Positions 43,666 through 54,200 of a DNA stretch of 64,000 bases are shown in pieces. The notes beneath the pieces are model-generated. The model saw only the letters and a list, made by a program, of their open reading frames with translations. It had not been told where the DNA came from and did no database searches. Numbering within the stretch: the stretch's first letter is position 1; each line of letters opens with the position of its first letter. This DNA comes from Pedobacter sp. SYP-B3415. Lineage in GTDB: Bacteria; Bacteroidota; Bacteroidia; Sphingobacteriales; Sphingobacteriaceae. The position numbers and the translations under genes are program-made. Where the stretch lies: assembly GCF_004138205.1 (NCBI RefSeq), contig NZ_RXNQ01000011.1, positions 1-64,000 on the forward strand. The letters are read 5' to 3'.

Positions 43666-45471
43666 TTAATCTTTTTTATTATGAAACCCACCATAATATT
43701 TGAATGGAGACCATACAGGGAGTGTTTCAGGTAATTTCGGAGACAGGTGTTTAAATTCTTCTGCACCGAAAACCACCCTTCCATTTACGACGGTTAATGA
43801 GGCAGAGATCGTTTTTATTTCGTCATCCGGGATGGTAAAAAAGTCTTTGTCAAGCAGGACAAAATCTGCGAGGTTGCCCGGAATAATCTTCCCCATCTCG
43901 CGCTCCTGATCTTCAAACCAGGTCGGGGCTACCGTAAACAATTTTAACGCTTCTTCCCTTGTTAACCGGTTATTTTTTGCGAGTATTTCGGCGCCCGACA
44001 CCGATTTGCCAGTGATCATCCAGCTGATGCCTATCCATGGATTAAAGGAAGCGACCCTGAACGCATCCGTTGTCATGGTCAGCGGAACTCCGCTATCATA
44101 CAACTCACGCAGTCTCGGCGTTTTAGACGCTTTCTCCGCTCCATACGTTTTTACAAAGGCTTCGCCATGCATGGCCAGTTTGGTGTCCAGCGCAATGCCA
44201 CCGCCTAATTTTTTTACCCGTGAAGCATTCTCAAGCGATATTGTTTCGGCATGTTCGATACTCCAGCGTAAACCGTCTAAAGGTGTCTTTTTGTTTATCT
44301 CCTCGAGTTCGTCAAGAAAGGGTGTGATATTTTCGTCGTAGCTGATGTGCATGCGAAAAGGAATCCCTCGCTCAACGAGTTTCGTAATGTCTTCGCGGAT
44401 ATGCCGACGCATTACTTCTTTATCGATAATTACAGCTGGTCTGTCGAAGTTTTCGTGATCGTGAAGTTCTACCCTAAGCAATTCGCCGGCACCTTCATAT
44501 TCATGACCATGTGCCATTGCCGGATGCAGATTCTCTCCCGGACTAATGGGAGCTATCTTCGTTACTGCGTTGATTTCTGCGTCTACTAAACTACCGCTGT
44601 TCACATCTCCGAATTGAAGGTCAATGAAAGGCATCCTGACATTTAAACGATTCTCCTTTGCCAGCTGCTGTATTTGTGTATGTCCGTTCGGATGGCCGAT
44701 CAAAGCGGCCCCGTCGACAGCCGAAGTGACTCCAAAGCGGTTCAGGCTATTAATTACATTTATTATCGAACTAAGCTGCTCTTCATTCGATGGCTGTGGC
44801 ACCATAGATTCCAATGATATGAAGGTAAACGTATATCCGTCTACGATCCCGGTATAGTTTCCCTTCTTATCCTTTTCGAATACCGTACCCGGCAACGCCG
44901 GAAACCGGCTGGTACCCACTCCGAAAGCTTTCATAGCCATGTCATTTAAAAATGCGCGGTTGTAAGCATACTGAACAATCACAGGTCGGTTCGGAACCGC
45001 TTTCCTGATTTCTTCGATAGTTGGCAGCCGGTTTTCCTTGAACTGGTATGGCGACCAGCCGCCGATCACCTTCACCCAGTGCCCTTCAGGCGTCCGTTTT
45101 GCCTGCTCACTTAACATTTCCAACGCACGTTTTAATGTCGGTACGCCTTCCCATCTTACATTGTAATTGTAACTCCTCTCATTTAAGATATGGAGGTGTG
45201 CATCGTTGATACCGGGAATCAAACGTTTACTACCTGCATCAATCAGCCTGGTGCTGCCGCCTTTCAGTAATAATATCTCAGCATCTGTTCCTACAGCATA
45301 AATTTTGCCGCGTTTTACTGCAAGCGCAGACGCTTCGGGTTTGGTCAGGCTGCCGGTAGCGATTTTCGCGTTGAAGACGATCATATCGGCGCCGGCCAGT
45401 TGTTCAGCAGATTGCGCCATACTCTGTACAACACCGATGATTGCAAATGCCAGGAGGATTAGTTTTTTCAT
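43666..45471 (-). CDS. Exported amidohydrolase (YtcJ-like, amidohydrolase_3 family)
   Basis: Encodes 601 residues with a signal peptide (KKLILLAFAIIGVVQSMA, cleavage before QSAEQ). Metal-dependent hydrolase features are the HxH in GINDAHLHIL, RMHISYDENITPFLDELEEI, WSIEHAETISLENA and the Asp in MTTDAFRV. The terminal beta-sandwich has GNLADFVLLDKDFFTIPDDE. YtcJ-like enzymes hydrolyse amide or N-substituted compounds of unknown identity. The signal peptide predicts periplasmic action. No operon partner. Confidence 0.85.
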   Translation of the reverse strand: MKKLILLAFAIIGVVQSMAQSAEQLAGADMIVFNAKIATGSLTKPEASALAVKRGKIYAVGTDAEILLLKGGSTRLIDAGSKRLIPGINDAHLHILNERSYNYNVRWEGVPTLKRALEMLSEQAKRTPEGHWVKVIGGWSPYQFKENRLPTIEEIRKAVPNRPVIVQYAYNRAFLNDMAMKAFGVGTSRFPALPGTVFEKDKKGNYTGIVDGYTFTFISLESMVPQPSNEEQLSSIINVINSLNRFGVTSAVDGAALIGHPNGHTQIQQLAKENRLNVRMPFIDLQFGDVNSGSLVDAEINAVTKIAPISPGENLHPAMAHGHEYEGAGELLRVELHDHENFDRPAVIIDKEVMRRHIREDITKLVERGIPFRMHISYDENITPFLDELEEINKKTPLDGLRWSIEHAETISLENASRVKKLGGGIALDTKLAMHGEAFVKTYGAEKASKTPRLRELYDSGVPLTMTTDAFRVASFNPWIGISWMITGKSVSGAEILAKNNRLTREEALKLFTVAPTWFEDQEREMGKIIPGNLADFVLLDKDFFTIPDDEIKTISASLTVVNGRVVFGAEEFKHLSPKLPETLPVWSPFKYYGGFHNKKD

Positions 45472-45725
45472 AATGACTATTGGGCTTGTTTAATTTTTGT
45501 CGTTGTGATCAGGGGAAAGGAACTCTGATCGCTGGGTCAAAATTAATTAGCCCCGAAGTGTTGCAAGATGATAATTGCTTTGAAATTCTATCGATAAATA
45601 TCTATGTCTGCGAGCGACAGCGTAATACTTTTATATGAATGATGATTCCAGAGTCATTCGCTGCATTGTTATTTCTTTATTGAAGACAGGTTAAGATCTA
45701 TAGACTGGCACGATGAGTAGCGTAT

Positions 45726-45795
45726 GAGCCGGTTAAACTCTTAATTGGCTCAAAAATTGACTATATTTGAGCCGATTAATTTACCCAATCGACTC
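45726..45795 (+). promoter_or_regulatory. Operator-like half-site array before the Fic gene
   Basis: Four related half-sites in alternating orientation: GAGCCGGTTAA (45726-45736), TTAATTGGCTC (45741-45751), GAGCCGATTAA (45769-45779) and AATCGACTC (45787-45795, ending at the start codon). The middle pair forms an inverted repeat with an 8-bp perfect core, GGCTCAAA ... TTTGAGCC, and 11-nt spacer. Confidence 0.65.
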
Positions 45796-46902
45796 ATGAT
45801 GTACCATTGGCAATTACCAGGCTGGCCTGATTTTGTTTATGAGGTCGAAGAAATTCAGCCCCTGATCCTGGCATTTGCACAGGAAATGGGAGAGGTGCGT
45901 GGTGTCGTGCAGGGCTTATCTGACCATTTAAAGCAGGAAACATTGCTGCAGCTTATGTTGGCTGAAGCACTGAAGACATCGGCAATAGAAGGCGAATATA
46001 TAAGCCGGGAAGACGTCATGTCTTCAATTAAAAATAATCTCGGGTTGAACGAAACGCTCATTCATGTAAAAGACAGACGGGCGGACAGTGTAGCTCAGTT
46101 AATGCTGGAGGTTAGAAAATCATTTGATCAGCCCTTAAACCTGAACATGCTTCGGGCCTGGCACAAAATATTAATGACCGGCGCACGCAAAGTGAAGCCC
46201 GGGCAATGGCGAACAGGGGCTGATCCGATGCAGATTGTTTCAGGCGCATATGGCCGCGAGGTTATACATTATGAGGCGCCGCCATCTTCGGAAGTGCCCA
46301 AGGAAATGGAGAAATTTGTTCAATGGTACAATAAAGCGACTTTTCCGTTAAAGGGGGAGGTTGCCGAAGCAGTACTCAAGTCGGCCGTTGCGCACCTCTA
46401 TTTTGAATCGATACACCCGTTTGAAGACGGTAATGGCCGCATAGGCCGTGCCATTGCAGAAAAGGCGTTATCACAGTCGATTGGGTACCCAGTTATGCTT
46501 AGCCTTTCCAAAATCATTGAACATAACAAAACTGCCTATTATGCCGCTTTAAAGGAGGCGCAGCGCTCTTTGAAAATAACCGAATGGGTTAATTATTTTG
46601 GGTCCGTTATTATGGAGGCTCAACGTGATGCAAAGGTCATGGTGCAGCATGCCCTGAAAAAAGCCCGGTTTTTCGACCGGTTTGGCCATCAGCTTAACGA
46701 GCGGCAATTAAAAGCGATAAATAAGATGCTCGATAAAGGTACCGATGGCTTTGAAGGGGGAATGACTGCCAGGAAATATACTGCTATCACCAAAACTTCT
46801 AAAGCGACAGCGACCCGCGATTTAAATGAGCTCAGGCTTCAGGGCGTTTTAGTGCAGAAGGGAGCGGGCAGGTCTGTAACATACGAGCTGAATCTGGGGT
46901 AG
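45796..46902 (+). CDS. Fic-domain protein with DUF4172 and C-terminal winged-helix
   Basis: From ATG 45796 the product is 368 residues; the frame is open back to a TTG at 45745, inside the operator array. N-terminal DUF4172 (MYHWQLPGWPDFVYEVEEI). An inhibitory-helix motif SAIEGE (about 62-67) matches the (S/T)xxxE(G/N) class II pattern. The Fic core has HPFEDGNGRIGR (His207) complete, so it is catalytically competent: it should transfer AMP from ATP to a target hydroxyl. The C-terminal ~60 residues (TARKYTAITKTSKATATRDL) form a winged helix, probably for DNA. Autoregulation through the half-site array upstream is plausible. Target unknown. Confidence 0.88.
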   Translation: MMYHWQLPGWPDFVYEVEEIQPLILAFAQEMGEVRGVVQGLSDHLKQETLLQLMLAEALKTSAIEGEYISREDVMSSIKNNLGLNETLIHVKDRRADSVAQLMLEVRKSFDQPLNLNMLRAWHKILMTGARKVKPGQWRTGADPMQIVSGAYGREVIHYEAPPSSEVPKEMEKFVQWYNKATFPLKGEVAEAVLKSAVAHLYFESIHPFEDGNGRIGRAIAEKALSQSIGYPVMLSLSKIIEHNKTAYYAALKEAQRSLKITEWVNYFGSVIMEAQRDAKVMVQHALKKARFFDRFGHQLNERQLKAINKMLDKGTDGFEGGMTARKYTAITKTSKATATRDLNELRLQGVLVQKGAGRSVTYELNLG

Positions 46903-46960
46903 GTTTGAAAAGGGATGCAGAAATAAGCGAGAATACCTCTTCAAAAACGTGGCGGATGAT

Positions 46961-47158
46961 ATGTTACCGAAAAAAATGGATCCTAAAATTAAAGAACCCG
47001 GTGTTTGGCTTTCTTATCTTATCGGTGCTGTTTTTATTGTACCTATACTAGCTTATTATCTCTCCATACCAGATGTGTTTCCAAAACAGGTCTATATTCA
47101 GGTTTATTTAAGTGGCCCTATATTGGTGAGTTTGGGATTAATTTTGTTTTTCCGCTAA
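46961..47158 (+). CDS. Small membrane protein of unknown function
   Basis: A 65-residue frame from ATG 46961, with an in-frame GTG at 46949 and another ATG at 46976 as alternatives. Two hydrophobic helices (VWLSYLIGAVFIVPILAYYL and IQVYLSGPILVSLGLILFF) suggest a small integral membrane protein. No family recognised. It follows the Fic gene by 58 bp on the same strand, so co-transcription is possible but not shown. Confidence 0.4.
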   Translation: MLPKKMDPKIKEPGVWLSYLIGAVFIVPILAYYLSIPDVFPKQVYIQVYLSGPILVSLGLILFFR

Positions 47159-47328
47159 AGGAAAAAAATTACTGGTTTTAGTTTTTCTTACAGCAGGATT
47201 GTGGTGGGTATATGAGTTATTATCTAAATAGTTCCGTATATATACGAATCTAGTAATTAAAATCGGACTCTATCGGGAATTTCTGGGGGGAATGTTTGCC
47301 GGTCGACTCGAGGCCTTTCAAAACAATT

Positions 47329-47355
47329 AAAAGCAGACCATACCGGCCTGCTTTT
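47329..47355. terminator. Bidirectional terminator between converging genes
   Basis: AAAAGCAG (47329-47336) pairs with CTGCTTTT (47348-47355), 11-nt loop, with T-rich sequence on both sides, so it can work for the small membrane protein gene and, on the minus strand, for the GH43 gene. Confidence 0.7.
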
Positions 47356-47392
47356 GCTCATTTTGTGTGTAAATTATTAAACTTAACTGCGT

Positions 47393-48958
47393 CTATTCGC
47401 CCACAGGTATCGGCGTATCTACGCCCGTCGGGGCGGCCACACCAAAGTTTGGCGAGCCGTCTGCATTCCAGGTTAGTTTCTGCATACGTGGCGTGCGGGC
47501 GCCGCCGGTTGTGCTGGCTACGCTGCGGGCATGGTAAATAAACCAGTGTTCTTTCTGGGTTACCCCGTTCGGATTGGTGTAACTGCTGGTAAAGAAACCG
47601 TTGTGACCAGGTCCATACACACCGTTGGCATCGTTCCGCGTAAAGACCTGCTTTTTGTTGATCCAGTCTGCCGGTACGGTGGGATTGCCGCCCGCCTTTA
47701 GCTGGATTTGCGCCAGGCAGTAGTTGTCGCTGCTGTACCTGCTGGCCGAATAAATGATAAAGACCGGGCTGCTGGCATCTTTCTGCAGCATAATCGGTCC
47801 TTCATTTACACCGGCACCGATCGAGTTTGGTTCGTGTTTTTCCCAGTTGTTGGTGGGTGAGGAGATCTTAACCCGCGAGCCGCTAACGGTCCACGGATTG
47901 GTCATGGGCGCCAGGTACAGATACTGTTTGTAGCGGCTGGCCGTACTCTCCCAACCAGACCAGACAAAATAGTTAGCAGAACCAACGGTAAGGATGGTCC
48001 CGTCAATGGCCCATTGGTCGGTGTCATCGCTGATTTTTCCTTTGAAGGTCCAGCTGCCGGTCATCGGGTCGGCATTTGCATTTTCCAGCACGTACATGCG
48101 GTGGGTATCGCCGGTGCCGTCATTGGCGGCAAAATAGATGTACCATTTTCCCGCCAGGAAATGCATTTCGGGCGCCCAGAGGTTTGAAGAATAGGCGGTT
48201 CCGGCAGGCGGGGTCCAGACCACTTTTTCCGTCGCAGACGATAAGAGCGACATCGATCTTGTCTTGCGCAGGCCGATGTTGTTGCCGCGGGTGTACATGA
48301 AATAATAATAGCCATCTTTTTCTGCTACGTAGGGGTCGGCACGGCTCACATCAATCAGCGGGTTTTTGAAGTTCAGGTTATGGAAATTGAACAGGTCCTG
48401 CGTGCCTGTAACGCTGGTCTTTTGCCTGATCTTGGTGCCGGGCGTGCTGTTGTTCGGATCAAGCACCATATTCATGCCGGTGCCTTTGTTGATCAGCGAA
48501 TACATGTTGTTGCTGCCTGAATAAACGACAGACCAACGCTGGTTGTCGCTGTTGTCACTGGTGCCCTGTACCAGGACATCGCCCGTGGCAGAACTGTTCG
48601 ATTTGAGGCATTTGTTGCTGGTTACATTGACCAGCTTGCAGTATACCGAATCGATCTTGACCAGTTTCCATTTCTGGCCGCCATTGGGAAACCAGGACCA
48701 TTGCTGGATTTGTTGGTTTTCTGCGCTCGAGTTGCCGGTTACCTCGACCACCGGACCTGCCGGCCAGGAAACAGCGGCGGTAATGCGGTAGGTCGCGCCG
48801 TCAATAAGCCGGCTAAGGGAGGAGGCAGCGCTGCTGCTTAAGCTGGATTTGGCAGGAGCCTGCGGCTCTGGGTTTGTTGTTTCTTCCGTTGCGGCTTTTT
48901 TACAGGCTGTAAAAGCGAACAGAACGGCGATAACCACCGGAATAAATGGTTTTCTCAT
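47393..48958 (-). CDS. GH43 glycoside hydrolase lipoprotein with N-terminal ricin-type lectin domain
   Basis: Encodes 521 residues with a lipoprotein signal (VVIAVLFAFTACKKAATEE, lipobox FTAC). A ricin-type beta-trefoil (about 50-200) shows QxW repeats (IQQWSWFPNGGQKWKLVKI, NQRWSVVYSG). A GH43-type five-bladed propeller (about 200-521) has the base Asp in SRADPYVAEKDG, LWAPEMHFLAGKWYIYFA, the modulating Asp in WAIDGTIL and the acid Glu in NEGPIML. Such proteins are exo-arabinofuranosidases, arabinanases or xylosidases. The lectin part suggests binding of galactose- or arabinose-containing chains. Attached to the outer membrane; part of the utilisation locus with GH105 and SusCD. Confidence 0.88.
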   Translation of the reverse strand: MRKPFIPVVIAVLFAFTACKKAATEETTNPEPQAPAKSSLSSSAASSLSRLIDGATYRITAAVSWPAGPVVEVTGNSSAENQQIQQWSWFPNGGQKWKLVKIDSVYCKLVNVTSNKCLKSNSSATGDVLVQGTSDNSDNQRWSVVYSGSNNMYSLINKGTGMNMVLDPNNSTPGTKIRQKTSVTGTQDLFNFHNLNFKNPLIDVSRADPYVAEKDGYYYFMYTRGNNIGLRKTRSMSLLSSATEKVVWTPPAGTAYSSNLWAPEMHFLAGKWYIYFAANDGTGDTHRMYVLENANADPMTGSWTFKGKISDDTDQWAIDGTILTVGSANYFVWSGWESTASRYKQYLYLAPMTNPWTVSGSRVKISSPTNNWEKHEPNSIGAGVNEGPIMLQKDASSPVFIIYSASRYSSDNYCLAQIQLKAGGNPTVPADWINKKQVFTRNDANGVYGPGHNGFFTSSYTNPNGVTQKEHWFIYHARSVASTTGGARTPRMQKLTWNADGSPNFGVAAPTGVDTPIPVGE

Positions 48959-49269
48959 GTAGGAAATGATTTGTGCCGCGGCGTTAGCGGTCGCTGCGCA
49001 GGCGGCTGGTTTACATTGGGTTAGCTGAAATCAAATAAAAGCACTGTCCGGCAAACCATCTGTTCAAAGTATTGTCGATCTGTCTCAATTTGTAACCTTT
49101 ATCTTGCAGCCTGCCGGATGATTGATACAAAACGACAAAGAATTGAACTGATTTTCTTTAGCGCATTGGTTTATTTTGAACCGAAATAACCAAATAGACA
49201 AATGCATTTGCCGCCCGGGTCAAGTTGGCATACGCCGGCTGCAAACCGCTTCAAAAAACGCCAATTCTT
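48959..49269. promoter_or_regulatory. Divergent promoter region between the GH43 and GH105 genes
   Basis: A 311-bp divergent region. Upstream of GH105, TTTATTTTG at about 49168-49176 is near the TAnnTTTG -7 element. No palindrome comparable to the one before susC was found. A 84-codon minus-strand ORF overlapping GH105 is disregarded. Confidence 0.35.
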
Positions 49270-50382
49270 ATGCTTAAAAAAGTAATTCTGTTCGCGCTGC
49301 TGCTGCCGTTTCAAATGGCTTATGCACAAACCAGGCTGCTCACAAATTTCCCTGCTGGCTACACGCCTCAGGAAGTGGGAAAACGGTTGGCCACCCGGTT
49401 TCTTAGCGGTAAACATGCGCTTCATGCGGGCAAATGGATCAGTTATCCCGAAACCTTTAACTGGAATGGTGCATTACGTTTTGCGGCTCTAACCGGCGAT
49501 ACCGCGCTGGTCAGGAAACTAGAGGCGAGGTTCGAGCCGCTCTTTACGACCGAAAAACAATTGCTTCCTATAAAAAATCATGTAGACCTGAACATGTTCG
49601 GCAGCCTGCCGCTCGAGTTATACCTGCAGACAAAAAATACGCGATACCTTGAACTTGGTCTTCCATACGCCGATACCCAATGGCAGGTGCCTGACGATGC
49701 GAAACCTGCCGAAAAAGAATGGGCAGATAAAGGTTATTCCTGGCAAACCCGCTTGTGGATTGACGATATGTACATGATCACCATTGTGCAAACCCAGGCT
49801 TTCAGGGTAACCGGCGAACAGAAATACCTGGACCGGGCGGCAAAAGAGATGGTGATGTACCTGGACGAGCTGCAGCGCGAAAACGGACTGTTTTACCACG
49901 CCCCCGATGTTCCCTTCTACTGGGGAAGGGGCAATGGCTGGATGGCGGCCGGCATGGCCGAACTGCTGCGGTCCTTGCCGCGCAACCATCAGGACCGTCC
50001 GCGGATTCTTAAGGGCTACCGCACCATGATGAAAAGCCTGAAGGCCTACCAGACCCCGGGCGGCATGTGGAACCAGTTGATTGACGAACCGACCTGGTGG
50101 GCCGAAACTTCGGGCTCTGCCATGTTTACGTTTGCCCTCATTACCGGTGTAAAACACGGCTGGCTCAATGCAAAAGAGTATGCACCGGTGGCGCGCAAGG
50201 CCTGGATGGCGCTGGTTCCCTATATTGACAAGAACGGGGCCGTGTCTGAAGTTTGCGTGGGCACCAACAAGAAGAATGACAAACAATACTACTACGACCG
50301 TCCACGGCGCACGGGCGATTACCACGGGCAGGCACCTTACTTGTGGTGTACGGCCGCCTTGCTGGAAAAGGTACCTCAATAA
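49270..50382 (+). CDS. GH105 unsaturated rhamnogalacturonyl hydrolase-like enzyme
   Basis: From ATG 49270 the product is 370 residues with a signal peptide (LKKVILFALLLPFQMAYA, cleavage before QTRLL); the frame is open 45 bp upstream. The (alpha/alpha)6 barrel of GH88/GH105 is seen in FNWNGALRFAALTGD, IDDMYMITIVQTQAFR (catalytic-site Asp), GLFYHAPDVPFYWGRGNGWM, GMWNQLIDEPTWWAETSGSA and YYYDRPRRTGDYHGQAPYLW. These enzymes remove the 4,5-unsaturated uronic acid left by pectate or rhamnogalacturonan lyases. The lyase itself is not in the window. Divergent from GH43 and convergent with the regulator. Confidence 0.88.
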   Translation: MLKKVILFALLLPFQMAYAQTRLLTNFPAGYTPQEVGKRLATRFLSGKHALHAGKWISYPETFNWNGALRFAALTGDTALVRKLEARFEPLFTTEKQLLPIKNHVDLNMFGSLPLELYLQTKNTRYLELGLPYADTQWQVPDDAKPAEKEWADKGYSWQTRLWIDDMYMITIVQTQAFRVTGEQKYLDRAAKEMVMYLDELQRENGLFYHAPDVPFYWGRGNGWMAAGMAELLRSLPRNHQDRPRILKGYRTMMKSLKAYQTPGGMWNQLIDEPTWWAETSGSAMFTFALITGVKHGWLNAKEYAPVARKAWMALVPYIDKNGAVSEVCVGTNKKNDKQYYYDRPRRTGDYHGQAPYLWCTAALLEKVPQ

Positions 50383-50400
50383 TATAAACTATCAGCTCTG

Positions 50401-50438
50401 AACGAAATGGCCGGCCCAACAGCTGGTCATTCGTTTTT
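50401..50438 (+). terminator. Terminator after the GH105 gene
   Basis: AACGAAATGGCC (50401-50412) pairs imperfectly with GGTCATTCGTT, followed by TTTTTA. It overlaps the stop of the converging regulator gene. Confidence 0.5.
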
Positions 50439-51203
50439 TACCTCTTTCTGCAGCGATCCTGCATACTCATTGGGCGTCATCTTAAAATACCTCAGAAAGT
50501 TTTTGTTGAACAGGCTTTGTGAGCTGTAACCAACCATTTTGGCAATCTCAAACATGGTAAATTCATTTCTCGCGATCAGTCTGGTTGAAGTTTTCAGCCG
50601 CGTTACATCAATCAGTTCTTTGGGCGAAAGGGTAGACAGTGATTTGATCTTCCGGTACAATGTAGGCCTGCTCATGTGCATGTGGTGCGCCAGCTGATCG
50701 ATGTTCAGCTGGGTATCTTTGATGTTGCTCCTGATGTAATCGTCCAGCTTTTTCAGAAAAGTCTCATCTGTTTTTGAATGAGCCATAACACGCACATCTT
50801 CAAACGGGGAACTGGCAAAATGCGCTTTGATCTTCGACCGGTTTTCAAGCAAGTTAGCAACCTGCACCTGCAGCAGCCGCGCAGAAAATGGCTTGTGTAT
50901 ATACAGGTCTGCACCGAGTTCGAGACCCTGTATCTGCGACTGATGGGTGTTTTTCACCGTGAGCAGCACCACAGGTATGTGGCAGTATTCAATGCTCGAT
51001 TTGACGATGTGGCAAAGCTCGAAGCCATCCATTCCCGGCATCATGATGTCTGAAATGATCAGGTCTATGTATTCATCTTTCAGAATGGCCAGTGCCTGCT
51101 CACCGTTTCCGGCAAGTTTCAGCGTGTAGTTGCCTTTAAACACGCCGCAAAGCAGTTCGAGAATGTCTTCGTTGTCGTCTACAATTAAAATCTGGTAGTT
51201 CAT
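50427..51203 (-). CDS. Response regulator with AraC-type DNA-binding domain (unfused HTCS regulator)
   Basis: Encodes 258 residues: receiver (1-120) with acidic pair Asp9/Asp10, phospho-acceptor Asp52 (LIISDIMMPGMDG) and Lys104 (YIHKPFS); AraC-type DNA-binding domain (about 155-258) with HMHMSRPTLYRKIKSLS and the second helix-turn-helix AKMVGYSSQSLFNKNFLRYF. In most Bacteroidota PULs this pair of domains is the C-terminal end of a single 1300-1400-residue hybrid protein. Here it is a separate gene overlapping the kinase by 4 nt (ATGA at 51200-51203). It should regulate susCD and the hydrolase genes. Confidence 0.92.
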   Translation of the reverse strand: MNYQILIVDDNEDILELLCGVFKGNYTLKLAGNGEQALAILKDEYIDLIISDIMMPGMDGFELCHIVKSSIEYCHIPVVLLTVKNTHQSQIQGLELGADLYIHKPFSARLLQVQVANLLENRSKIKAHFASSPFEDVRVMAHSKTDETFLKKLDDYIRSNIKDTQLNIDQLAHHMHMSRPTLYRKIKSLSTLSPKELIDVTRLKTSTRLIARNEFTMFEIAKMVGYSSQSLFNKNFLRYFKMTPNEYAGSLQKEVKNE

Positions 51204-54200
51204 TTTTCGGGGCGTTTTTTCCAGTTGCTCAGTTTAAATTCAAATCGCTGTCTGACCGGCAGGGTCAGTTTGAATGTCACGTTGTCGGCTTCGCCGGATG
51301 TAAGAATCAGGGTGCCATTATGCAGCTCTGCGAGCGATTTAGCCAGCGATAAACCAATACCAGTACCCGGCTTTTCCTTGCTTCGCAGCCTGAAAAAAGG
51401 CTCAAATACCCGTTCAGCATATTCTGCCGGTATACCTTTCCCATCATTCAGGAAACAGATGGTAAAAGTTCCTTCAGGCTCAACCGGGCTGAAAAGTTGG
51501 ATGGACACCGCGCGGGCCGCATATTTTATGGCGTTTGAGATCAGGTTCAGACAGATCTTAACCAGCGCTTCCCGGTCGGCAAAGGCAATGACAGGCTGTT
51601 CCGGAAGCTGCAGATTCAGCGTAATGTTGTTCTTTCGTGCCTCTTCGCTGAAAGACAGCGCCTGTTCCTGCAGCAGTTCATTGATGTTCGTTTCTACAAA
51701 GTTCAGCCCGAACTGGTCAATTTCAGTCTGGCGGAAATCGAGCAGCTGCGTGGTCAGCTCTGACAGCCTTCTGGCGTTCCGCTCCACCATCTGCAGGCGT
51801 TTTCGCGTTTCTTCTTCATGCGCTTCTTCAGCCATCAGCTCGACCGGTGCAAGGATCAGGGTCATGGGCGTCTGGATTTCATGGGCGATATTGGTGAAGA
51901 ATTCAATTTTTGCCTGGTAGATCTCTTTTTCTTTTTCTATCTCAAAAAGCCTGAGCTTACCCAGGTTTTTCCTTTCCTGATACCGGTGATAATACCTCGT
52001 TAAAAAGTAAACCGCCAGTATGGCAGCGATCAGATAAATCAGATAAGCGACATTGGTTTGCCAGAAAGGTGGTAAAACGCGGATAGATAACCGACGCTCC
52101 TTACTGGTCCAGTAACCGGCGTTGCTCCTGGCGCGGACCGAAAAAGTATAGTTTCCCGGTGAGAGATCTGTAAAAAAGGCTTTCCTGTTGCGGGTCAGGT
52201 AGGTCCGGTTTTTATCGAGCCCCTGCATAATGTATTCGTAGCGCGTGGCCTCGGCCGCGTTATAATCGAGCGCTGAAAATTCAACGCTGAAATTATTCTG
52301 ATTGTGCTGCAAAACGATGCTGTCGGTGTTCATAACCGACCGGTACAGCGGTCCCTTTTCCTGCTGCGGCATCAGCTCCTGGTTATCCAGCTGAAAGCCG
52401 GTAATATACAAAGGCGGTCCCGCTTTAACGCTCAGCAATTCAGTTGGGTGAAACGCGACCAGGCCCTTAACGCAGCCAAAATACATCATACCATCTGGTG
52501 CCTTGTAAGCCGAACCAAAATTAAACTGATCGGTTATCAACCCGTTCGACCGGTTGAAGGTGCGTATTTTTTCGGTCCTCAGGTCGAAACAAACCAGGCC
52601 TTTCAGTGAACTAATCCATAAATGCCCCGACGCATCTTCGAGTATGCGATAGAGGATATTGGTGGGCAGGCCGTCTTTAACAGTAAACTTTTTTATGGTT
52701 TTGCGGTCGGGGCTCAGCCTGATCAATCCGCCTCCCTCTGTAGCAAACCACAGCGCTTTCCGGCTGTCTTCCAGGATGCCGCATACGGCAAATTCATTCA
52801 GCGGTTTGCCTTGGTGCTCTCCCGCGAAGCGGATGTTACCCGACTTTCCGGTGTTTGGATGATAGAAATATGTACCCTGGCCAAGACTTCCGGCCCATAC
52901 ATAACCACGGTGATCTTCCCTGATATCTAAAATGTGCGTATTAACTGGTACATTGGCGAAGCGTTTAAATGATTTATTGCGCGGATTGTAAGCAAAGAGG
53001 CCTGAGCCGTCAAGACCGGTGCCGAGCAAAACCGTACTGTCGCGGGTCATGTAGATAGACAATACAAAATAACTTTTGTTGTCATTTGCGGGCCCGACAA
53101 ACCTGAACCGTTCACGTATATGGCCAGTACGGGTATCCATAACTTCCAGGCCGTGGAAAAAGGGACCAATATAGAGCTGCCTGCCCACTGCCAGCAGGCC
53201 ATGAATGTTCGGATAGGAAATACTGTTCTTTCCCCCGGGGAGGTATTTTGTGAACTTTCCGGTTTTTAAATCAAATTTGTTGAGCCCCGCATCTTCCGTT
53301 CCGATCCATAAATTGCCTTCATTGTCAGGCGATATCTCCCGCACCGCATGTCCCGAAATCGTGTTTTTGCCCAGAAGGGGATAATATTTTCTGAACCGCG
53401 CGTTTTCCCCCGAGTAATAGTTCAGGCCGCCAAAAAAGGTAGCTACCCAGATGCCGCCACGGTCATCTTTTACGACCTTGTACACCGCATTATCGGCAAT
53501 AGAATAGGGATCGTCTGCCCTTGTTCTGAGGTTGGTGCATGCCCTGGTTACGGGGTTGTAAACGTAAATGCCCGATTCGCTGGCCACCCAGTATTCGTTG
53601 GCGCTGATCCTGTTGATGTCGCGCACATAGATAAGTGCCCGGCCGTCGCTGTATAAAGGCAGGGTTTCGACTTTTCCGGTACGCATGTTCAGGCTTTTGA
53701 GTCCTTGTTTGTAACACCCGACCAGTACCGTACTGTCTTCGCGAAGTGACAAGCTGCTGATGGAGCGCAGGTTAGGCGCAAACTGGCTGCCGACAATCGT
53801 GTAGGATTTTCTCGAGTGTTTCGTAAAGTCAAAATACGTAAGCTGCCCGATATTGTCGCCGACCCAGAGGTTGTTGCGTTCGTCTATAGCTATGCACTGG
53901 GCACGGGTATGCATATCAGTGACCTTACGGCTGCGCTGGTCATATTTGAAGAGATAACCCCCGCTGGCAAACCACAGGTTATTCTGCCGGTCTGCCAGCA
54001 GGCTGTTCACGTTGTTCAGTCCGGCTTCGGCCAGGCGGGTAAATACTTCCCGGTCGGGATCATAACTGAAAACGCCTCTGCCGGTGCCAATCCACAGAAT
54101 GCCGTTCCGGTCTTCTGCAAGCGCAGAAACGGCCGTATTGCCTACATGGCCGTAAGGGTTTTCATGGTCGCGATAGGTTTTGAATGAGTATCCGTCAAAA

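Noticed and set aside
49618..50379. 253-codon minus-strand ORF
   Set aside because: Antisense to the GH105 gene, which has catalytic motifs and a signal peptide; a codon-phase shadow in GC-rich coding DNA.
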